A stretch of DNA of 12,651 bases from Bacteroidota bacterium (GTDB lineage Bacteria > Bacteroidota > Bacteroidia > Bacteroidales > UBA932): assembly GCA_017860395.1 (NCBI GenBank), contig JAGDMC010000018.1:1-12651 (forward strand), in the 5' to 3' direction. A model generated the notes under the pieces. The model was not told where the DNA came from. It was given only the letters and a program-made list of their open reading frames with translations, and did not search any database. How positions within the stretch are numbered: position 1 is the stretch's first letter; each line of letters opens with the position of its first letter. This document shows positions 8,263 to 12,651 of the stretch, piece after piece. The position numbers and the translations under genes are program-made.

Positions 8263-8290
8263 CGAAGTATATTTTTTGTAAAAGTAACAA
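8263..8290 (-). promoter_or_regulatory. Weak candidate promoter for uvrC
   Basis: On the minus strand TTG (8290-8288) is followed after 16 bases by TATACTTCG (8271-8263), a loose version of the TAnnTTTG element with one extra base. It would start transcription about 9-10 bases before ATG 8249. It overlaps the stronger rightward promoter, so the divergent genes may compete for this segment. Confidence 0.25.
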
Positions 8291-8304
8291 ATAAACTATA
8301 TTTG
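8276..8304 (+). promoter_or_regulatory. Bacteroidota-type promoter of the OlsF-like gene
   Basis: TTG (8276-8278, at the end of a T-run), an 18-base spacer and TATATTTG (8297-8304) match the -33/-7 promoter of the primary sigma factor of Bacteroidota. This is the best promoter in the window. Transcription should begin near 8308-8311, only a few bases before ATG 8314, so the mRNA would be nearly leaderless. Confidence 0.62.
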
Positions 8305-8313
8305 CATAGTAAT

Positions 8314-10101
8314 ATGAATTCGAAACTTATATCAAAATCGGACCTAAAGAGAGCTATCAAAGTTCATGGCCTTCCGGGAAACATTCTGGCCTCCTTCCTG
8401 CTTTGTATCCTTGGGCTTGACAGGATAAATAAAAAATATGCCCGCTTCTCTGAGTTCAATGGACGAGACTTTACATCTGCCCTGCTTGTCGAATTCAATG
8501 TTAAATACGATATAATTGAGAAGGAGCTTGAATATATACCTCAGGAAGGACCATTCATTATTGTTTCAAATCATCCTTATGGTGCTATTGACGGAGTTAT
8601 CCTTATAAATATTTTCAGTGCTGCCCGGCCGGATATAAAATTTCTGACAAACTTCATCCTTTCGCTTATTCCTAATCTTAAGGATTTCTTTTCTCCGGTA
8701 AATCCATTTTCGGACAGGCCCGAACTTTCACCGAGCTTTGGAGGAATCCGGATGGCTTCGGAAACACTTAAAAGCGGTGGGTGTCTTGGGCTGTTTCCTG
8801 CAGGGGAGGTTGCAACTACATACGGAACTTCAATAATTCAGGATAAAGAGTGGCAGCAGTCTATAATAAAGCTTATTAAAAACTCGGGAGTTCCGGTTTT
8901 ACCTGTATACGTGCACGGAACCAATTCAAATTTCTTCCACTGGCTAGGAAAAATTCATCCAATGCTGCGAACTGCCAGGCTGCCAGGGGAGCTTTTAAAC
9001 AAAAGCGGCAAAACTGTACCGGTAAGAATCGGCAAGCTCATCTCGGTGAATGAAATATCGGAGTATAAAGACTTACAGTCTCTAGGAAGGTTTTTACGGA
9101 GCAGGACATATGCACTTGAAGCAAATGTTAAATCCGAAATAATCCGTCCGGAGGAGGTATACTCCAACCCGATTGCTCTTCCAAAAAACAGGCGCTCACT
9201 TGTTAAAGAGATAAATCTGCTTTCAAAGGAAAAGCACCTTTTCACAACAGGACACTTCAGTTGCTATCTATCCGATTCAAAATCGATTCCAATATTAATG
9301 CACGAACTTGGCCGGAAAAGAGAAGAGGCGTTCAGAGCCGTGGGCGAAGGAACAAAAAAACCTCTCGATACCGACGAGTATGACGAATACTACAAACACC
9401 TCATACTTTGGGATAAGCATAAATCCAGAGTGGTTGGTGCATATCGTCTCGGTTATGGAAAGGAGATTCTTGCAAAAAAAGGGATTAAAGGCTTTTATAC
9501 AAAAACCCTTTTCGATTACGAACCGGAATTCGTTGATTATCTAAAGCATTCTATTGAACTGGGAAGGTCTTTTGTTTCTGTTGAGTATCAAAAAGAGGCA
9601 TTGCCCCTTATGCTGCTTATAAAAGGATTGCTTTACTCGGTTTTGAATGACAGCAATATAAAATATCTTATAGGGCCGGTGAGTATAAGTTCATGGTACC
9701 CTAAATTTTACAGAAGCCTTATAATTCAGTATCTGAAAGACTACCATTCTCTTGAGGGAATGGATAAACAGCTGAGACCAAAGAACCCGTTCTTTCCGGA
9801 CTTTCTCAGGAGTAATCCGGATGACCTGATGAAAGGAAAATCAGAAAGTATCGAGAAATTTGACAGATACCTGCTGAAGTTAAGCGATAACGAGTACAGG
9901 CTGCCGACACTTCTCAAGAAATATCTTAAAATTAACGCCAAGATCATTAATTACAATGTGGACCCTGACTTTAACTATTGTGTGGACGGGCTGGTATTTA
10001 TGGATATTATGAAAGTTCCCAAGCAGGAGATTATTAATCTGGCAAGGGATGAGAAAAATCTTAATGCTATTCTCAGGAGATTCGGAATTAACGAAGATTA
10101 A
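8314..10101 (+). CDS. Bifunctional acyltransferase fusion (PlsC-like + GNAT/OlsB-like), OlsF-like aminolipid synthase
   Basis: This 595-residue protein is made of two acyltransferases. The N-terminal half (about 60-270) is a lysophospholipid-acyltransferase domain: NHPYGAID at 86-93 supplies the catalytic His/Asp pair (H87, D93; one residue wider than the classical HX4D), and FPAGE at 161-165 is the substrate-binding block. The C-terminal half (about 298-500) is a GNAT domain like OlsB/GlsB: KREEAFR (335-341), VVGAYRL (373-379), [11 protein letters not shown] (394-404) and ELGRSFV (415-421). In OlsF proteins the GNAT part N-acylates an amino acid and the PlsC part then O-acylates the product. 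Bacteroidota also make glycine lipids with equivalent separate enzymes, GlsB and GlsA. Whether ornithine or glycine is used here cannot be read from sequence. ATG 8314 was chosen because TTG 8302 lies inside the -7 element. The stop shares TTAA with yidD. Confidence 0.87.
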   Translation: MNSKLISKSDLKRAIKVHGLPGNILASFLLCILGLDRINKKYARFSEFNGRDFTSALLVEFNVKYDIIEKELEYIPQEGPFIIVSNHPYGAIDGVILINIFSAARPDIKFLTNFILSLIPNLKDFFSPVNPFSDRPELSPSFGGIRMASETLKSGGCLGLFPAGEVATTYGTSIIQDKEWQQSIIKLIKNSGVPVLPVYVHGTNSNFFHWLGKIHPMLRTARLPGELLNKSGKTVPVRIGKLISVNEISEYKDLQSLGRFLRSRTYALEANVKSEIIRPEEVYSNPIALPKNRRSLVKEINLLSKEKHLFTTGHFSCYLSDSKSIPILMHELGRKREEAFRAVGEGTKKPLDTDEYDEYYKHLILWDKHKSRVVGAYRLGYGKEILAKKGIKGFYTKTLFDYEPEFVDYLKHSIELGRSFVSVEYQKEALPLMLLIKGLLYSVLNDSNIKYLIGPVSISSWYPKFYRSLIIQYLKDYHSLEGMDKQLRPKNPFFPDFLRSNPDDLMKGKSESIEKFDRYLLKLSDNEYRLPTLLKKYLKINAKIINYNVDPDFNYCVDGLVFMDIMKVPKQEIINLARDEKNLNAILRRFGINED

Positions 10102-10346
10102 GGAACCGGGTCGTACCCGCTGCCTCCCCAGGGATGGCATCTCAGGATTCTTTTTACAGCAAGATACAGCCCCATAAAGGGGCCATGTTTTTTTACAGCC
10201 TCAAGCGCGTATGACGAACAAGTTGGAGTAAACCTGCATGATGGCGGTTTTAAGGGAGATATGCAGTACTGATAGCATTTAATCAGCAGAATTAGTGGTG
10301 CCGATGCTATCTGTATCAGAATATTTTTTAAGTTTTGAGAGTGCAT
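10098..10346 (-). CDS. yidD: Membrane protein insertion efficiency factor YidD
   Basis: This 82-residue protein matches YidD closely in length and motifs: [10 protein letters not shown] (23-32), [19 protein letters not shown] (37-55) with its invariant cysteines, and the C-terminal [14 protein letters not shown] (69-82). YidD is a small membrane-associated protein that assists YidC in inserting inner-membrane proteins. It is the last gene of the leftward cluster. Its first 68 bases (10279-10346) lie inside the 3' end of rnpA in another frame, so the two should be translationally linked. ATG 10346 is the only sensible start; the next methionine is inside the conserved core. Its stop overlaps the stop of the convergent acyltransferase gene by four bases (TTAA, 10098-10101), leaving no room for a terminator between them. 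Confidence 0.95.
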   Translation of the reverse strand: MHSQNLKNILIQIASAPLILLIKCYQYCISPLKPPSCRFTPTCSSYALEAVKKHGPFMGLYLAVKRILRCHPWGGSGYDPVP

Positions 10347-10677
10347 TTTTTAATGCTGTATTAATCTGATTGTAATCAAGAATCTCTGAACTGATATAAA
10401 CAACTGCAAAATCCAGGCCCGGAACAGATTCAAGAATTTCACGATTAAGGCGGTAGCTTTCACGTATTCGCCTTCTTATTAAATTTCTGTTTACAGCTTT
10501 TTTGTGCTGCCTCTTTGGTACGGAAATCAAAATCCGGTTAATACCCTCAGGGTTGGTATTATAGTAGATTTTAAAGGGGTAGCTGAATAGTGCTTTTCCA
10601 TCTTCAAAAAGAGAATTTATAAGTTTTATGGAACTTAATCTCTCTTTTTTGCGGAATGTGTATCGTGTTTCTGTCAT
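10279..10677 (-). CDS. rnpA: Ribonuclease P protein component
   Basis: This 132-residue RnpA is the protein cofactor that helps the RNase P RNA bind precursor tRNA for 5' maturation. Diagnostic features are the TFRKKERL N terminus (7-14), the [15 protein letters not shown] block (51-65) and the arginine-rich RNR helix continuing through [13 protein letters not shown] (64-76). Length is normal. Residues 111-132, including a polar tail ([13 protein letters not shown]), are encoded in the overlap with yidD and are not conserved-looking, so the tail may be shaped by the yidD frame. The start lies 14 bases after the hemD stop. It is not next to rpmH, unlike the arrangement in Proteobacteria and Firmicutes. 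Confidence 0.96.
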   Translation of the reverse strand: MTETRYTFRKKERLSSIKLINSLFEDGKALFSYPFKIYYNTNPEGINRILISVPKRQHKKAVNRNLIRRRIRESYRLNREILESVPGLDFAVVYISSEILDYNQINTALKNALSKLKKYSDTDSIGTTNSAD

Positions 10678-10691
10678 TATATATTGCAGAA

Positions 10692-11429
10692 TTACTTTTG
10701 TTCCAAGTAATTAAGCAGAGCTTTGGCAATAGATGGAACCTCTGGTGTTGGAGCAACTACGTCGGCTGTAAGTTTTGCCGCCTTGAGAGCCTTTAAGGTT
10801 GTTGTCCCGAATGTGGCAAACTTAACCCCGTTCTGTTTAAATTCGGGGAAGTTTTCCAGCAGGGATTTGATATCGCTTGGGCTGTAAAATACAATAATAT
10901 CGTAAGTATCAATATTTACGCTGCTGAGGTTGCTGTTTACTGTCTTTACAAATACAGCACTTGAATGCTTGATTTTTGCCTTTACAAAGATTTTGTGCAG
11001 GTCGGTCTTGCAACTGTCTGCTGCAGCAATAAGGAAATTTTCGTTTTTGTGCTTAACTCCGATTAGTTCAACAATGGAAGCATTGGTCCCATTGCCAAAG
11101 AAAATTTTTCTTTTCCGGTATACAATATGCTTTTGCAGATAGAGAGCAACAGCCTCTGATATACAAAAATATTTCATTGTTTCCGGAATAGCGATTCTTA
11201 TCTCCTCACTGATTTTGAAAAAAGCATCAATGGAGTTCCTGGAGGTAAATACAACGGCTGTATAGTCGAGAATAGAAACTTTCTGAAGACGAAACTCTCT
11301 GGCTGTAAGTGGTTCTACTTTGAAAAACGGAATAAAGTTGATGTTGACTTTATATTTGGAAATCAATTCTGTATAAGGAGATCCGTTAGTTGGTTCGGGT
11401 TGGGAAATTAATATGTTTTTTATTTTCAT
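10692..11429 (-). CDS. hemD: Uroporphyrinogen-III synthase family protein (HemD)
   Basis: This 245-residue protein has the HEM4 fold: two Rossmann-like lobes that close hydroxymethylbilane into uroporphyrinogen III, the branch point to haem, sirohaem and cobalamin. Supporting features are the short ILISQPEPT start (6-14), VVFTSRNSIDAFF (59-71), YFCISEAVALYL (87-98), VFYSPSDIKSLL (180-191) and the C-terminal KFATFGTTTLKAL (203-215) with APTPEVPSIAKAL (226-238). The family is very divergent in sequence, so assignment rests on motif order rather than catalytic residues. No other tetrapyrrole gene is in the window. It begins 4 bases after the DUF4271 stop and sits in a translation/RNA-processing cluster, which is common in Bacteroidales. 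Because some Bacteroidales lack parts of haem synthesis, its enzymatic role here is likely but not certain. Confidence 0.86.
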   Translation of the reverse strand: MKIKNILISQPEPTNGSPYTELISKYKVNINFIPFFKVEPLTAREFRLQKVSILDYTAVVFTSRNSIDAFFKISEEIRIAIPETMKYFCISEAVALYLQKHIVYRKRKIFFGNGTNASIVELIGVKHKNENFLIAAADSCKTDLHKIFVKAKIKHSSAVFVKTVNSNLSSVNIDTYDIIVFYSPSDIKSLLENFPEFKQNGVKFATFGTTTLKALKAAKLTADVVAPTPEVPSIAKALLNYLEQK

Positions 11430-11433
11430 ATTA

Positions 11434-12240
11434 CTATAGAGAAAGTATAAAATTCGCGATTAAGACCAATGGTAGTATTTCTGCGCCGCAAAGATACAAA
11501 ATATAAAAAAAATGAGAAAATCGATGACCAATTATTATTTGATAGCTTCTGAAAAGATATATTAATAATATTGGTAAAACGCTGATAGCCATTATAAATA
11601 CAACCTCTTCTTCTGTTATGAGGGAAGAGAATGTTTTAATTAAAACGGACGGAAAAGTGAAAATTGCTGCTATAATGACATGATTATAGCCAACTTTTTC
11701 CAAAAGATTGAATGTTACTTTATCCCGGTTAATCCATGAGAGAAGTTTAAAAATCAACTTTTTTGCCAGTCCGAAAAGCAATAAAAAGACAAAAAATCCA
11801 ATCAGGAAAAAGGGAGGATAAATATTAAATTCCTGCGAAACGTAATTATCTGCCAGAAGCGTGATTATCACCGGAAAGTATAGCAGGGAAATTACAAAAA
11901 CAACATTTCTCTGTTGCGTTATGGCAAGTTTCTCTTCCAGTTTGCAATGATTTCTCAAAGAGGTAAGAGCTTTTAATACTGCAGGAAGAGTACTTATAAT
12001 CTCCCTGGAAAAAACGACAAGCAGTATAAAGAACGAAATTATTATTCCGGAAAGGAATACATCTGGCTTTTCAGAAGTGACATTTCCTGCGGGAGCAGGG
12101 ACAATTGTCAGGTTTTTTGTTGAGCTTCTCCACAATGAATCTATAGGCAGCACATTTTCTCCCTGAGCAGAATATGTATTGTATACAAGATATCTGCACG
12201 ACACACTGTCGGTAATGTATAGAGTATCGGTCTGAAACAT
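11434..12240 (-). CDS. DUF4271-type multispanning membrane protein, function unknown
   Basis: This 268-residue protein has about six hydrophobic segments: 60-80, 113-131, 143-164, 185-204, 212-230 and 242-266. They follow a soluble N-terminal stretch (about 1-58) without a signal peptide. Composition and position directly upstream of hemD fit the Bacteroidota family DUF4271, found in this neighbourhood in Bacteroidales; I recognise it by context and topology, not by a catalytic motif. The start ATG shares one base with the stop of the SUI1 gene (TGATG, minus strand 12242-12238), and only four bases separate its end from hemD, so it is made from the cluster transcript. No function is known. 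A link to membrane insertion through yidD or to HemD is only a guess. Confidence 0.75.
   Translation of the reverse strand: MFQTDTLYITDSVSCRYLVYNTYSAQGENVLPIDSLWRSSTKNLTIVPAPAGNVTSEKPDVFLSGIIISFFILLVVFSREIISTLPAVLKALTSLRNHCKLEEKLAITQQRNVVFVISLLYFPVIITLLADNYVSQEFNIYPPFFLIGFFVFLLLFGLAKKLIFKLLSWINRDKVTFNLLEKVGYNHVIIAAIFTFPSVLIKTFSSLITEEEVVFIMAISVLPILLIYLFRSYQIIIGHRFSHFFYILYLCGAEILPLVLIANFILSL
11489..11496 (-). promoter_or_regulatory. Possible internal -7 element ahead of hemD-rnpA-yidD
   Basis: The minus strand reads TATCTTTG, followed by C, the commonest form of the Bacteroidota -7 element. It lies inside the last codons of the DUF4271 gene (encoding YLC) about 60 bases before hemD ATG 11429. 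No -33 TTG is found at normal spacing, so it may be a chance match in coding sequence. Confidence 0.3.
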
Positions 12241-12587
12241 CAGTTTCCCCTTTTTGCCGGATAGCCGAGTGATTGCAGGATAGAAATAATTCTGTCTCTG
12301 AAATCGCCCTGTATTATTATTTCACCATCTTTAACTGAACCGCCAACTCCGCACTTGCTTTTAAGGCTTTTTGCAAGCAACTCAAGATCGGAACTTTTGC
12401 CAATGAACCCCTTAACAAGGGTTACTTGTTTCCCTGCCCTGTGTTTACGGTCGATTGCAACAATAAGTTTTTGTTTAACTTCGGGCAACGTTTCGGTATC
12501 TTCACCGTTTTCTTGTCCTGAAAATTGGAACTCGGGATTTGTGGAGTACACTACTCCTAATCTGCTTTTCCAGTCGGTTGGGGACAT
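12240..12587 (-). CDS. SUI1/YciH-family translation initiation factor
   Basis: This 115-residue protein has a SUI1 (eIF1-like) domain at about 40-110, seen in RKHRAGKQVTLVKGF (47-61), KSKCGVGGSVKDGEIIIQGD (76-95) and the IISILQSLGYPAKRG end (100-114). The linker before it (20-38) is polar and acidic. Bacterial YciH binds the small ribosomal subunit and has been linked to start-site discrimination and stress translation in E. coli; the role in Bacteroidota is untested. ATG 12587 was chosen because it gives the usual MSPTDWKSRLG-like start. A TTG at 12608 in the same frame lies within the -7 element. It leads the leftward cluster, and its stop overlaps the next start by one base. Confidence 0.9.
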   Translation of the reverse strand: MSPTDWKSRLGVVYSTNPEFQFSGQENGEDTETLPEVKQKLIVAIDRKHRAGKQVTLVKGFIGKSSDLELLAKSLKSKCGVGGSVKDGEIIIQGDFRDRIISILQSLGYPAKRGN

Positions 12588-12605
12588 AAAGTATTTATTT
12601 TGCTG

Positions 12606-12613
12606 CAAAGTTA
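12606..12613 (-). promoter_or_regulatory. Probable -7 element of the sui1-yidD cluster
   Basis: The minus strand reads TAACTTTG, an exact TAnnTTTG match, 19 bases before ATG 12587, giving a leader of about 13 bases. The -33 element is not clear; TTG triplets on this strand sit 12 and 29 bases away. It shows that the cluster likely starts transcription within the window. Confidence 0.45.
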
Positions 12614-12633
12614 GGCAGAAAAATTCAAAATAG

Positions 12634-12641
12634 TATCTTTG
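12634..12641 (+). promoter_or_regulatory. Probable -7 element of a rightward gene beyond the window
   Basis: TATCTTTG at the right edge matches the consensus closely and faces away from the sui1 cluster. A gene divergent from sui1 would begin just past base 12651. The -33 element is not evident. Confidence 0.4.
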
Positions 12642-12651
12642 TCAATTATTC

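Noticed and set aside
8302..8313. TTG start for the acyltransferase fusion
   Set aside because: The TTG is the end of the -7 element TATATTTG, so it would lie upstream of the transcription start.
8250..8360. A 37-residue N-terminal extension of UvrC
   Set aside because: It would overlap the start and promoter of the divergent acyltransferase gene, and UvrC normally starts just before the GIY-YIG domain, as it does from ATG 8249.
12588..12608. TTG start adding seven residues to the SUI1 protein
   Set aside because: It falls in the -7 element; ATG 12587 gives a normal start.

Overview
The window looks like chromosomal core-type DNA from a member of the Bacteroidota, probably order Bacteroidales. 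It is AT-rich. Intergenic gaps carry the family's -7 promoter element (TAnnTTTG or TAnnTTCG) instead of Shine-Dalgarno sites. Gene content also fits: a sui1/YciH - DUF4271 - hemD - rnpA - yidD cluster, and a fused lysophospholipid-acyltransferase/GNAT protein. I see no mobile elements, CRISPR arrays, tRNA or rRNA.

Layout. Bases 1-236 are non-coding, with several short hairpins. Next, on the minus strand, comes a two-gene unit transcribed leftwards from about 2820: a Na+/phosphate cotransporter with a PhoU-like tail (2796-1111), followed after one base by a secreted phosphodiester glycosidase (1109-237). Divergent from it, on the plus strand, is a 960-residue secreted protein (2873-5755). It joins a probable zinc peptidase domain (HESRH ... 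WALEGDA), a TolB-like propeller and a putative outer-membrane barrel. Its stop overlaps the start of a PnuC-type vitamin transporter (5752-6456). The pnuC tail overlaps by 22 bases the tail of convergent uvrC (8249-6435). Divergent from uvrC, an almost leaderless gene encodes a bifunctional OlsF-like aminolipid synthase (8314-10101). Its stop codon shares the palindrome TTAA with the stop of yidD, the last gene of a leftward five-gene cluster: sui1, DUF4271, hemD, rnpA, yidD (12587-10098). At the right edge a plus-strand promoter-like element points out of the window.

Functional reading. Two of the three leftward units are core functions: excision repair (UvrC), and translation, tRNA processing and membrane insertion (SUI1, RnpA, YidD) with one tetrapyrrole enzyme (HemD). 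The others concern the envelope and nutrient uptake: phosphate, nicotinamide riboside or a related vitamin, membrane aminolipids, and an uncharacterised outer-membrane protease-like protein. The least explained item is the peptidase-propeller-barrel protein coupled to pnuC. The aminolipid synthase fusion and the DUF4271 membrane protein are next. I found no wholly new multi-gene system that the sequence alone can establish.
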